A program made the translations under genes and the position numbers. The notes beneath the pieces are model-generated. The model did no database searches. It saw only the letters and a list, made by a program, of their open reading frames with translations, and had not been told where the DNA came from. A stretch of 64,000 nt of DNA from Nonomuraea endophytica. GTDB taxonomy: Bacteria; Actinomycetota; Actinomycetes; Streptosporangiales; Streptosporangiaceae. The stretch covers positions 186,001 through 250,000 of the forward strand of contig NZ_JACHIN010000004.1 in the NCBI RefSeq assembly GCF_014203235.1, in the 5' to 3' direction. Numbering within the stretch: position 1 is the stretch's first letter; each line of letters opens with the position of its first letter. Positions 7,634 through 15,369 of the stretch are shown here, in pieces.

Positions 7634-8440
7634 ATGGAAGAGACGTTCGGGGCGCGCCTGCGCTCCAGACTGGATAAATACGGACCTCTGTGCGTCGGCA
7701 TCGACCCGAGCCCGGCGCAGCTGCTCGCCTGGGGTCTGGACGACTCACCCGCGGGCCTGGAGAAGTTCAGCCGCACGATCGTGGAGGAGATCTCCGACGT
7801 CGCGGCGGTGGTCAAGCCGCAGTCGGCGTTCTACGAGCGCTGGGGCAGCCGCGGCGTGGCGGTGCTGGAGCGCACGGTCCGCGACCTGCGCGCCGCCGGC
7901 CCGCTGGTGATCCTGGACGCGAAGCGCGGCGACGTGGAGTCCACCATGATCGCGTACGCCGAGGCCTACCTCGACCCCGGCAGCCCCCTGGCCGCCGACG
8001 CCCTGACGGTCAGCCCGTACCTGGGCCTGGCCTCCCTGGCGCCCGCGATCCGCCAGGCCCACACCAACGACGCCGGCCTGTTCATCCTGGCCCGCACCTC
8101 CAACCCGCAGGCCGAGCAGCTGCAGTCGCGGGTGGCCGACCAGATCTTCGACGCGGTGGCCAGCTTGAACCAGGGCGCGACCCCCCTCGGCTCGATCGGC
8201 GTGGTGGTCGGCGCCACGGTCGCCGACCCCGCCTACGACCTCTCCCGGCTGAACGGCCCCATCCTCGCACCGGGCCTGGGCGTCCAGGGCGCCTCTCCGT
8301 CCGACCTCGCGCGCCTGTTCGCCGGGGTACGGCACGCCGTCATCCCCTCGGTGTCCCGAGCGGTGACGGAGAACCCGGCCCGCATCCGCGAGATCACCCT
8401 GCGCTACCGCGACGACTGCGCCCACCACCTGGCCTCCTGA
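7634..8440 (+). CDS. pyrF: Orotidine 5'-phosphate decarboxylase, subfamily 2
   Basis: 268 residues from the ATG at 7634, with a GTG one codon earlier as alternative. It catalyses the last step of UMP synthesis, OMP to UMP plus CO2. The catalytic block LDAKRGDV lies at residues 94-101 with the lysine at 97, and the substrate-binding aspartate is in CVGIDPSP. Length and the ILAPGLGVQGA phosphate-binding loop fit the long type 2 enzyme found in mycobacteria and streptomycetes. In those genera pyrF is usually followed by mihF and gmk; here the next gene is an unrelated regulator on the other strand. Confidence 0.95.
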   Translation: MEETFGARLRSRLDKYGPLCVGIDPSPAQLLAWGLDDSPAGLEKFSRTIVEEISDVAAVVKPQSAFYERWGSRGVAVLERTVRDLRAAGPLVILDAKRGDVESTMIAYAEAYLDPGSPLAADALTVSPYLGLASLAPAIRQAHTNDAGLFILARTSNPQAEQLQSRVADQIFDAVASLNQGATPLGSIGVVVGATVADPAYDLSRLNGPILAPGLGVQGASPSDLARLFAGVRHAVIPSVSRAVTENPARIREITLRYRDDCAHHLAS

Positions 8441-8448
8441 AGGACCCC

Positions 8449-8976
8449 TCAGTCCTCCAGCGGAAACTGGATCGGGCTGATGAGGTAGCGGCGCCGTCCG
8501 GGCGCGGGCGCGTTCCCCAGGTGGGGCACCAGCGCGGCCCGCAGGCCGGTGATGAGCTGCTCCAGCTCGGCCGGATCGAGCCACACGGCATGCTGCCGGT
8601 ATCCGACCGCGTCGGCGACGGGGTCGGCGTTCTCCCGCTCCACGTAGGCCCCGAACTCCGCGAGCAGCGTGGCGACGGCGGCGGCGAAGACGCGGCGGTG
8701 CTCCTCGGGTGACAGCGCGGCCATCGCCTCCGGCTCGATGGCGGCCCGGTCGCGGCGCAGCCGGTAGCGGCGTTCCACCGCGCCCCGGACCCGCTCCTCC
8801 CCGTCGACCTCCAGGATCCCGGCGTCGGCCAGGACGCCGACGTGCCGGTAGACGGTCGCCTTCGACACGTCCTGGATGACCTCGCAGAGCTGGGCGGTGG
8901 TCAGGGTGCGCTGCCCGGCAAGGGCGTGGATGACGCGCAGCCGTACCGGATGGGCGAAGAGTTCCAAGGCGTCCAC
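8449..8976 (-). CDS. ArsR-like winged-helix transcriptional regulator
   Basis: 175 residues. Residues 1-75 form a winged helix of the ArsR type (MDALELFAHPVRLRVIHAL, then the recognition helix SKATVYRHVGVLADAGIL). The C-terminal 100 residues contain helices and a block WLDPAELEQLITGLRAAL that is common in actinobacterial helix-turn-helix proteins of unknown ligand. It lacks the metal-binding cysteine pair of true ArsR sensors. It is divergent from the hydrolase at 9077, and the palindrome at 9016-9029 between them is a good candidate for its binding site. Confidence 0.85.
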   Translation of the reverse strand: MDALELFAHPVRLRVIHALAGQRTLTTAQLCEVIQDVSKATVYRHVGVLADAGILEVDGEERVRGAVERRYRLRRDRAAIEPEAMAALSPEEHRRVFAAAVATLLAEFGAYVERENADPVADAVGYRQHAVWLDPAELEQLITGLRAALVPHLGNAPAPGRRRYLISPIQFPLED

Positions 8977-9015
8977 GGATCTATGGTTTCATGTTGTGCG
9001 ACCATTCTCAACTGT

Positions 9016-9041
9016 TGCGAACGTTCGCACCGGGCGATAAT
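9016..9041 (+). promoter_or_regulatory. Palindromic operator overlapping a promoter for the hydrolase gene
   Basis: tgcgaacgttcgca at 9016-9029 is a perfect 14-base palindrome. It is followed by a -10-like gataat at 9036-9041, 35 bases before the ATG at 9077. The palindrome would lie in the spacer between the -35 and -10 regions, so binding of the divergently encoded ArsR-like protein would block the promoter. The dyad is seen; which protein binds is inferred. Confidence 0.5.
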
Positions 9042-9076
9042 GTGAATGCGACATATCGTGAAGACAGGGAGTGCCC

Positions 9077-10003
9077 ATGAACCGAGAGCTGATCCTGACC
9101 ACCGACGACGGACTACCCCTGTCCGGCACGCTGACCCTGCCGGACGGCGACGGCCCGCACCCGGCCGTGCTCCTGCTCATGCCCGGCAAGCTCGACCGCG
9201 ACGGCAACCTCGGCAAGGGCCGCATCGAACTGGGCGGACCGCTCGCGGCAGCGCTGGCGGCCAAGGGCGTCGCCTCCTACCGCTACGACCGTCGCGGCGT
9301 CGGCGCGACCCCTGGCGACTGGCAGGCGGCCGGCTTCTATCAGCACCGCGCCGACGCCGCCGCGGCCCTGCGCGAGCTGGCCGGACTTCCGGAGATCGGC
9401 ACTGCCGGCGCCATCGGCTACAGCGAGGGCGCGCTGCACGCCGCGGCGCTCGGCGCGCACGAGGGCGCCGCGGCGGTGGTGATGATCTCCGGCCACACCA
9501 TGACCGGCGAGGAGACGCTGCTGTGGTGGGCCGGGCTCAAGGACGCCGAGGGCCTGTCGAAGCCCATGCGGCTCATCGCGCTGCTGTTCGGCCGCCGCAC
9601 GATGCGCGGCCTGGCCGCCAAGCTGACGGCCAAGATCAAGGCCACGAAGGGCGACGTGGCGAGGCTCTACGGCTTCAAGATCCCGGCGCGGTCGATGCGC
9701 GAGTTCCTCACCTACGACCCCAAGAAGGACCTCGCCGAGGTCCGCGTGCCGCTGCTGGCCGTCACGGGGGCCAAGGACGTGCAGGTCAGCCCCGCCGACC
9801 TCGACGTACTCGCCGCGGTGGTCCCGGGCCCGGCCGCGGTCCGCCGCCTGCCCGACCTCACGCACCTGCTGCGCCGCGACCCCGGCCCCGCCTCACAGAG
9901 CACGTACGGCAGGCAGTACGCCAAGCCCGTGGACCAGGGCCTCGTCGAGGAGGTGTCCACCTGGATCGCCGCAAGCCTCGCGACCCGGTCGTCCCACCCC
10001 TGA
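9077..10003 (+). CDS. Alpha/beta hydrolase (dienelactone-hydrolase/acyl-peptidase-like)
   Basis: 308 residues from the ATG at 9077, chosen because aggga lies 6 bases upstream; a GTG two codons earlier is possible. The nucleophile elbow is GYSEGA (Ser about 116). The acid is probably the aspartate in GAKDVQVSPADLD, and the histidine is in DLTHLLRRD. No signal peptide is present. This arrangement fits the cytoplasmic S9/dienelactone-like group; the substrate is unknown. It is probably repressed by the divergent ArsR-like regulator. Confidence 0.85.
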   Translation: MNRELILTTDDGLPLSGTLTLPDGDGPHPAVLLLMPGKLDRDGNLGKGRIELGGPLAAALAAKGVASYRYDRRGVGATPGDWQAAGFYQHRADAAAALRELAGLPEIGTAGAIGYSEGALHAAALGAHEGAAAVVMISGHTMTGEETLLWWAGLKDAEGLSKPMRLIALLFGRRTMRGLAAKLTAKIKATKGDVARLYGFKIPARSMREFLTYDPKKDLAEVRVPLLAVTGAKDVQVSPADLDVLAAVVPGPAAVRRLPDLTHLLRRDPGPASQSTYGRQYAKPVDQGLVEEVSTWIAASLATRSSHP

Positions 10004-10008
10004 CCCGC

Positions 10009-10896
10009 TCAGCCGCGCAGAAAGGCGTCGATCTCGGCCCGGTCCGGCATCGAGGTACTTGCCCCTTCCCGCTGCACCGACAGCGCGGCAGCCGCCGACG
10101 CGAACCGCAGCGCCTCGGCCGGAGCCAGCCCCTCCCCACGGGCCACCGCCAGCGCACCCACGAACGTGTCCCCGGCCGCCGTGGTGTCCACCGCCTTCAC
10201 CGGCACCGCCGCCACCCGCAGCCGCTCACCGGAGCGCGAGCCGTACAGCGCGCCGGCCGCCCCGAGCGTGATGACCGCCTCGGGCACCCGCTTCAGCAGC
10301 GCGTCGAGCGCCTCCTCGGCCCCGGACGCGCCGGTGATGGCGGCGGCCTCGTGCTCGTTCGGGACGATCAGGGTGACGGCGTCCAGCAGTTCCTCCGGCA
10401 GCGGCCGGGCGGGCGCCGGGGTGAGGATGACCGGCGCGCCGGACACCTGCGCCGCCTGGGCGGCCCCGATCACCGCCTCCATGGGCAGTTCGAGCTGCAG
10501 CAGCAACGCCTGCGACCCGGCGATCGCGGCCAGGTCGTCCCCGGACGGCCCGGTGATCGTGCCGTTGGCGCCGGGCACCACGATGATCGAGTTGCCGCCG
10601 TCGTCGTCGACCACGATGTGCGCGATGCCGCTGGAGCCGGACACCTGGCGCAGGCCCCTGACGTCCACCCCGGCCCCGGCGAGCGTGGCCCGCATCTCGG
10701 CGCCGAACCCGTCGTCGCCCACCGCGCCCAGGAACGCCACCCGGCCGCCCGCGCGCGCCGCGGCGATGGCCTGGTTGGCCCCCTTGCCACCGGGGATCGT
10801 ACGGAAGGCGCGCCCGGTGACGGTCTCCCCGGTTCTGGGAGCCTGCGCGACGTACGCGACCAGATCCATGTTCGCGCTGCCGAAGACCGAGATCAT
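10009..10896 (-). CDS. rbsK: Ribokinase (PfkB family), last gene of the ARH operon
   Basis: 295 residues. It phosphorylates D-ribose to ribose 5-phosphate with ATP. PfkB signature 1 is visible as IPGGKGANQAIAAARAG (about residues 39-55). Signature 2 is DTTAAGDTFVGAL, containing the catalytic aspartate and the anion-hole GAGD-like loop. The ribokinase-type N-x-I-I-V-V-P-G-A-N run is also present. The start overlaps the stop of the upstream ARH gene by 4 bases (ATGA), so the two are translationally coupled. Its place at the end of the operon says that the pathway yields free ribose. Other PfkB sugar kinases remain a minor alternative. Confidence 0.92.
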   Translation of the reverse strand: MISVFGSANMDLVAYVAQAPRTGETVTGRAFRTIPGGKGANQAIAAARAGGRVAFLGAVGDDGFGAEMRATLAGAGVDVRGLRQVSGSSGIAHIVVDDDGGNSIIVVPGANGTITGPSGDDLAAIAGSQALLLQLELPMEAVIGAAQAAQVSGAPVILTPAPARPLPEELLDAVTLIVPNEHEAAAITGASGAEEALDALLKRVPEAVITLGAAGALYGSRSGERLRVAAVPVKAVDTTAAGDTFVGALAVARGEGLAPAEALRFASAAAALSVQREGASTSMPDRAEIDAFLRG

Positions 10897-12236
10897 GCCC
10901 TCATCATCTCCTGCGTACGGCGGGCCAGCTCAGCCAGCCCCACTCCATCGAAGCCGGTGAGGCTGCTGGACAGGCGGTCCCGCATGATCCACTGTTCGGG
11001 CACCCGACCGGCCAGCGCACCGGCGACCGAGCCGACGGTGGCGCCGGCCGAGTCAGTGTCCCAGCCTCCGGCCACGGCCCCGGCGATGGCCCGGGTGAAG
11101 TCGCCCCGGCTGTGGACCAGGGCGGCGGCGGTCAGGGCGGCGTTGTTGATCGTGTGCACCCAGTGCAGGCCGCCGTGCCGCTCGTACAGGCCGTCCACGA
11201 CCTGCTCGAAGTCGCCGGCCGCGCGGGCCGACTCGACGGCCTGCCGTACCGCCTGATGCAGGCGGGAGCGCGCGGGCACGACGGACAGGCCCGTCTCCAC
11301 GACGTCCTCGGCGTCCGCGCCCACCAGGGCGCGGGCGCACATCGCGGCGACGAACATCGCGCCGTAGAGGCCGTTGGCGGTGTGGGTCAGGCGGGCGTCG
11401 CGGTAGGCGTGGATCGCGGCCGTGGCCGGATCGCCCGGGTTCACCCATCCGTAGACGTCGGCCCTGATGAAGGCGCCGATCCACTCGCGGAACGGATTAC
11501 GGTGGACGGCAGTGTCCGGCGGCTCCAGGCCGTCGAGCAGGTTGCGGTAGGCGACCCGCTCGGCGGTGAAGGTACGGCCGGCGGGCAGCTCGTCCAGCCA
11601 CAGCTTGGCCACGTCGTCGGTGGTGAACTCGTGGCCGTGCCGTTCGAGGACGGTGAGCGCGAGCAGCGGGTAGTTGAGGTCGTCGTCCTCGGGGATGCCG
11701 TCGATGTTCTCGGCCAGCGAGTTGACCGCGCTGCGCCGGTTCCACGGCCACCGCCCGGCCACCTCGGCGGGCAGGCCCTTCGCGGTGAACCAGCCGCTGA
11801 TCGGCCAGTTCCCGGTGGCCTCGGCGATCTCCCTGATGCCCGCGCGCGGGATCTTCTCCACCGGCTTGCCGAGGACGCACCCGGCCGCCCGGCCCTGCCA
11901 GGCGGCCAGCAGCCGCGCCGGATCGGGTTCCACGGGCCGCGCTTCGGGCCAGGCGGGGCAGGCGGCGATGATGTCGGTCAGCTCGCCCGGCTCCTCCAGC
12001 GGCGAGGCGAGTTCGGCGAGCCGGTCCATCAGCTCGCCGGCCAGCCCGCGCAGCCGCGCCGCACTCGGCTCCGAGGCGCCGGCGCGCGGCGGGGCGTCGT
12101 GCCCGCCCGCCACGTGCCACTCGCCGGTGATGCGGGCGAGCTCCGCGGGGTGGGCGGCGGCCCGCCCGTCCTCCTCGGCCTGACGGAGCTCGTGCCCGAT
12201 CAGGTCCTCCGGCTGCACCCAGGTGAGGCGGATCAT
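10893..12236 (-). CDS. ADP-ribosylglycohydrolase family protein A (long form)
   Basis: 447 residues. The first 110 residues (from MIRLTWVQPEDL) form an N-terminal extension not found in its neighbours. The ARH fold follows, starting AAWQGRAAGCVLGKPVEKI. Metal-site motifs are present: EDDDLNYPLLAL at the first site and GGWDTDSAGATVGSVAGAL at the second, matching the T/S-D-D and D-x-D-[ST] ligands of ARH/DraG enzymes. Family members cleave N- or O-ribosidic bonds, for example ADP-ribosyl-arginine. There is no signal peptide, so it acts in the cytoplasm. It overlaps both neighbours by 4 bases. The in-frame extension of this frame beyond 12236 is a shadow. Confidence 0.88.
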   Translation of the reverse strand: MIRLTWVQPEDLIGHELRQAEEDGRAAAHPAELARITGEWHVAGGHDAPPRAGASEPSAARLRGLAGELMDRLAELASPLEEPGELTDIIAACPAWPEARPVEPDPARLLAAWQGRAAGCVLGKPVEKIPRAGIREIAEATGNWPISGWFTAKGLPAEVAGRWPWNRRSAVNSLAENIDGIPEDDDLNYPLLALTVLERHGHEFTTDDVAKLWLDELPAGRTFTAERVAYRNLLDGLEPPDTAVHRNPFREWIGAFIRADVYGWVNPGDPATAAIHAYRDARLTHTANGLYGAMFVAAMCARALVGADAEDVVETGLSVVPARSRLHQAVRQAVESARAAGDFEQVVDGLYERHGGLHWVHTINNAALTAAALVHSRGDFTRAIAGAVAGGWDTDSAGATVGSVAGALAGRVPEQWIMRDRLSSSLTGFDGVGLAELARRTQEMMRA

Positions 12237-13372
12237 TCGCCCGCCAGCTCGGCGAAGGCGTCCTCGTGGGCACGCCTGCGGGCCAGGTCGGCGGTGTGGA
12301 CGCGGCCGGCCACCCGGGCGATCGCCCGCCCCGGCGACACGATGTCGGTACGGCTGGCCGTGCCGACCGCCTCGACCCACGCGGCAGGCACGCTGTCGAG
12401 CCCGCCGAGCGCGCCCGCGATCGCCCCGCCCATGGAGGCGATCGAGTCGGCGTCGCGCCCGTAGTTCACCCCGCCGAGCACAGTCTCCCTGAAGTCGCCC
12501 TTGGCGATCACCAGGAAGGCCAGCGCCAGCGGCAGCTCCTCGATGCTGTGCACCCGGCTCGGCCGGCGCGCCCCGAGCCCCTGTTCGCGGTAGGTGTCGG
12601 CGACGGTGTCGTAGGGCCGCATCGCCGCGCGCAGCTTCTCGAACGAGCCGTCCCAGTGCCCGAGATCCACCGCCGCGCCGCACACCGCCTCGATGGCGGC
12701 GCGGGTGCCGTCCTTGGCCAGGCGGATCGAGGCGGCGATCACGCTGTCCACGGTGGCGCCCGGCCGCATGGCCTCGGCGACCGCCGCCGCCATGACGCCG
12801 GCCGCCTCGCGGCCGTAGCTGGACTGGTGGGCGCCGGTCAGGTCGATCGCCTCGGCGTAGGCGGCGTCCGGGTCGCCGGCGTTGACGACGCCGACCGGGG
12901 CGACGTACATGGCCGCGCCGCAGTTCACGATGTTGCCCACCCCGGCCTCGCGCGGGTCGGCGTGGCCGTAGTGCAGGCGGGCCACGATCCACTTCTCGGC
13001 CAGGAAGATCCGCTGCAGCGGCAGCGCCTCGGCCTCCAGCTCGGGGATCCACACGCGCTCGCCCATCAGCTCCGGCACGAAGTGCTCGGCCATGGCATAG
13101 GCGTCCAGGTGGCGGCCGGCCTTCTCGTACACGCGGATCAGCGCGTGCGTCATCAGGGTGTCGTCGGTGATGTGGCCGTCGCCCTTGTGGTACGGGGCGA
13201 TCGGGCGGGCGTTGCGCCAGTCCTCGTTGTACGGGGGCACGATGCCCTCGACCGGCCCGCCGTACCTGGTGGTGATCTGCTCGGGAGTCCAGCCTTCCGT
13301 GGCGCCGCCCAGAGCGTCACCCACCGCGGCCCCCGCCACGCAGCCAGCGGCTTTGTCCTCAAGCGGCGTCAT
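12233..13372 (-). CDS. ADP-ribosylglycohydrolase family protein B
   Basis: 379 residues from MTPLEDKAAGCVAGAAVGDALGG, the classical ARH N-terminus. Metal ligands are visible in GHITDDTLMTHAL (about residues 67-79) and NYGRDADSIASMGGAIAGAL near residue 300, so the binuclear Mg site looks complete. It also has the conserved GNIVNCGAAMYVAPVG stretch common in sugar-operon ARH proteins of actinobacteria. Start and stop each overlap the flanking genes by 4 bases (ATGA). The substrate is inferred to be an imported ribosyl compound. Confidence 0.9.
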   Translation of the reverse strand: MTPLEDKAAGCVAGAAVGDALGGATEGWTPEQITTRYGGPVEGIVPPYNEDWRNARPIAPYHKGDGHITDDTLMTHALIRVYEKAGRHLDAYAMAEHFVPELMGERVWIPELEAEALPLQRIFLAEKWIVARLHYGHADPREAGVGNIVNCGAAMYVAPVGVVNAGDPDAAYAEAIDLTGAHQSSYGREAAGVMAAAVAEAMRPGATVDSVIAASIRLAKDGTRAAIEAVCGAAVDLGHWDGSFEKLRAAMRPYDTVADTYREQGLGARRPSRVHSIEELPLALAFLVIAKGDFRETVLGGVNYGRDADSIASMGGAIAGALGGLDSVPAAWVEAVGTASRTDIVSPGRAIARVAGRVHTADLARRRAHEDAFAELAGE

Positions 13373-14337
13373 GTCAGTCCTTCCGTGAGTTCCAGGAGAT
13401 CCCTGCCCGCCAGCTCTGGCAAGCAGCAACCGGCGAGCGTGCGAACCGGCGCGATCCACCCCTCCGGGATCGCGCCGTACCCCCCGCACGCTCCGGTGAT
13501 CGCGCCCGCGAGCGCGGGCGCTGAGTCCGCTGTGGCGGCCAGGCACGCCGCCGCGGACACGGCCGGTCCGACGGCGCCGCCCGACGCCTCGGCCAGCGCG
13601 AGCGCGATCGGCACGGTCTGCGCCGCACCCACCGCGTAGCTGTAGACGTGGTCGAGCAGCGCCGCGTCCAGCGCGGGCACCGCGCCGAACGCCTCGCCCG
13701 CCTTCCTGCCAGCCTGTACGGCCAGCCGCGCGTTGTGCCCGATCGCGGTGTCCTCCGGCAGGACGGCCAGCGCCGCCTCGACCGCGTCCGAGACCGGCGC
13801 GCCACCAACGGCGGCGGCGATGGCCGCGGCGACCGCCCTGGCGCCGAGAACGCCGTCACCGGCGTTGGTCACCCGGGCGTCGTCAGTGGGGTCGAGCCCG
13901 GCCGCGCCGAAGGCCACCGCTCTGATCGCGGCGGCGTCGTCGAAGAAGTGCGGGTTGTCGTGGCCGCTGGCGGGCGGTTCGACGCCCTTGGCCAGGTTGT
14001 CCAGCGCGCTCGCCACCGAGATCCGGGCCCGGACGTCCTCCCGGCCGGCCAGCTCGCGAAACGCCTCAGCCCTCGGGCGGCGCAGCGTGAGAACGGTCCA
14101 CGCCAGCCATTCGGCGTCGTCCGACGGGCCGAGCGCCAGCGGCGCGGTCGGCTGGTTCAGCGCGAACGGCACCGGCAGCGTCGTGATCCGGTGCTCCTCG
14201 GCGAAGAGGTCGAGCTCCCGGTGCAACCGCCTGCTCCACGGGGCGTGCAGCGCCGACCTGTGGCGCGCGGCGGGCCACCCGGCGGCGTCCCCGATGGCGA
14301 GCCCGATGAAGGCTCCCCTGATCCTGTCCCCCGACAT
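13369..14337 (-). CDS. ADP-ribosylglycohydrolase family protein C (divergent)
   Basis: 322 residues with the ARH opening MSGDRIRGAFIGLAIGDAAGW. The first acidic motif is SDDAEWLAWTVL. The second, normally D-x-D-[ST], reads AATADSAPALAGAITGA, so one aspartate appears to be lost. It is the most diverged of the four paralogues, and a reduced or altered activity is possible. It lies 6 bases after paralogue D and overlaps paralogue B by 4 bases. A structural or regulatory role, like that of enzyme-dead paralogues in other operons, is only a suggestion. Confidence 0.82.
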   Translation of the reverse strand: MSGDRIRGAFIGLAIGDAAGWPAARHRSALHAPWSRRLHRELDLFAEEHRITTLPVPFALNQPTAPLALGPSDDAEWLAWTVLTLRRPRAEAFRELAGREDVRARISVASALDNLAKGVEPPASGHDNPHFFDDAAAIRAVAFGAAGLDPTDDARVTNAGDGVLGARAVAAAIAAAVGGAPVSDAVEAALAVLPEDTAIGHNARLAVQAGRKAGEAFGAVPALDAALLDHVYSYAVGAAQTVPIALALAEASGGAVGPAVSAAACLAATADSAPALAGAITGACGGYGAIPEGWIAPVRTLAGCCLPELAGRDLLELTEGLT

Positions 14338-14343
14338 CGATGT

Positions 14344-15369
14344 TCAGCGTCCTTTCGCCAGTTCGTCGGCGACGTCCAGCACGTGTCTGCCCTTCACGGC
14401 CGGCAGGCATTTCCCGGTGGCGGGGCCGATGCGCTCGGCCCATCGCCTGGGCACGCCCGCCTCACCCTGGAAGGCGCCGGCCATGGCGCCGGCGATGGCG
14501 CCGATCGTGTCGGCGTCCCTGCCCAGGCCGACGCCGAACGTCACCGAGGCCTCGACATCGCCCTCGCCCGCCAGGAACGCGGCCAGCGCCAGCGCGACGG
14601 CCTCGGGTGCGACGTCGGTCCACGGGTAGTGCCTGACCACGACGGCGTCGTGCAACCGGCGACCGAGATCGCCGGGAATGCCGTCACCCGCCGTGCCCTG
14701 GCCTGTCGTGCCGTTGCCTGTCGTACCTTGGCCTGCCGTACCGGAAATGTCGCCCAGGACCTCGCGGACCCGGGCGATCGCGCGGGCCGTCCACGAGTCG
14801 GCGGGGATCACCGCGAGCGCGGCGTCCGCGACCTCTCCCGGCCGGGCGCCGGCCATCGCCGCCGCCACCGCGCCGGCGACCGCGCGGCCGCCGAGGATGC
14901 CCTCGCCGTCGCCGCTCACCAGCCCGTCCTGCTCGACCAGCCGCGCCGCCTCGGCGGGATCTCCCGGGCAGAAGATCCCGTACGGCGCCGCCCGCATGGC
15001 CAGCCCGTCCGACCAGCCGTGCGCGTGCACGCGGCCGGTCAGCGGCGGCTCCAGCCCGCGCCGCAGCGCCTGTACCGTTCCCAGCTCGGAGAACCCGGCC
15101 CCGCGCATCGGCCCGGTCATCAGCGGGATGATCTCGGACCGGTAGGCGGCGGCCACGTCGGCCGGGGTGAGCGCGTGCCCGTGGCGCAGCAGCAGGGAGG
15201 CGGCGAAGATGGTGTACTCGGTGTCGTCGGTGCCGCCGCCCTCGATCTCCGTGAGCCGGCCCCACCGGGCGGTGATCTGCTCGGGGGTCATGTTCTCCGC
15301 AGGGGCCCCGAGGGCGTCCCCGGCCGCGAGGCCGAGCAGACACCCGCGGGCCCTGTCGCGATGGTTCAC
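14344..15369 (-). CDS. ADP-ribosylglycohydrolase family protein D (DraG-like)
   Basis: 341 residues from a GTG at 15369 whose bases overlap the stop of the binding-protein gene (GTGA). It begins VNHRDRARGCLLGLAAGDALG. Metal-site motifs are GGGTDDTEYTIFAASLLL and GLGRDADTIGAIAGAMAGA, both complete. Between them, at about residues 209-227, is a short glycine-threonine repeat (GTAGQGTTGNGTTGQGTAG) encoded by imperfect tandem DNA repeats at about 14685-14745, probably a flexible surface loop of variable length. This is the most typical DraG/ARH member of the four. Confidence 0.9.
   Translation of the reverse strand: MNHRDRARGCLLGLAAGDALGAPAENMTPEQITARWGRLTEIEGGGTDDTEYTIFAASLLLRHGHALTPADVAAAYRSEIIPLMTGPMRGAGFSELGTVQALRRGLEPPLTGRVHAHGWSDGLAMRAAPYGIFCPGDPAEAARLVEQDGLVSGDGEGILGGRAVAGAVAAAMAGARPGEVADAALAVIPADSWTARAIARVREVLGDISGTAGQGTTGNGTTGQGTAGDGIPGDLGRRLHDAVVVRHYPWTDVAPEAVALALAAFLAGEGDVEASVTFGVGLGRDADTIGAIAGAMAGAFQGEAGVPRRWAERIGPATGKCLPAVKGRHVLDVADELAKGR

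Noticed and set aside
12237..13052. In-frame N-terminal extension of ARH paralogue A up to 13052
   Set aside because: It lies inside the coding sequence of paralogue B and reads as Arg/Gly-rich shadow; the ATGA overlap at 12233-12236 is the true junction.
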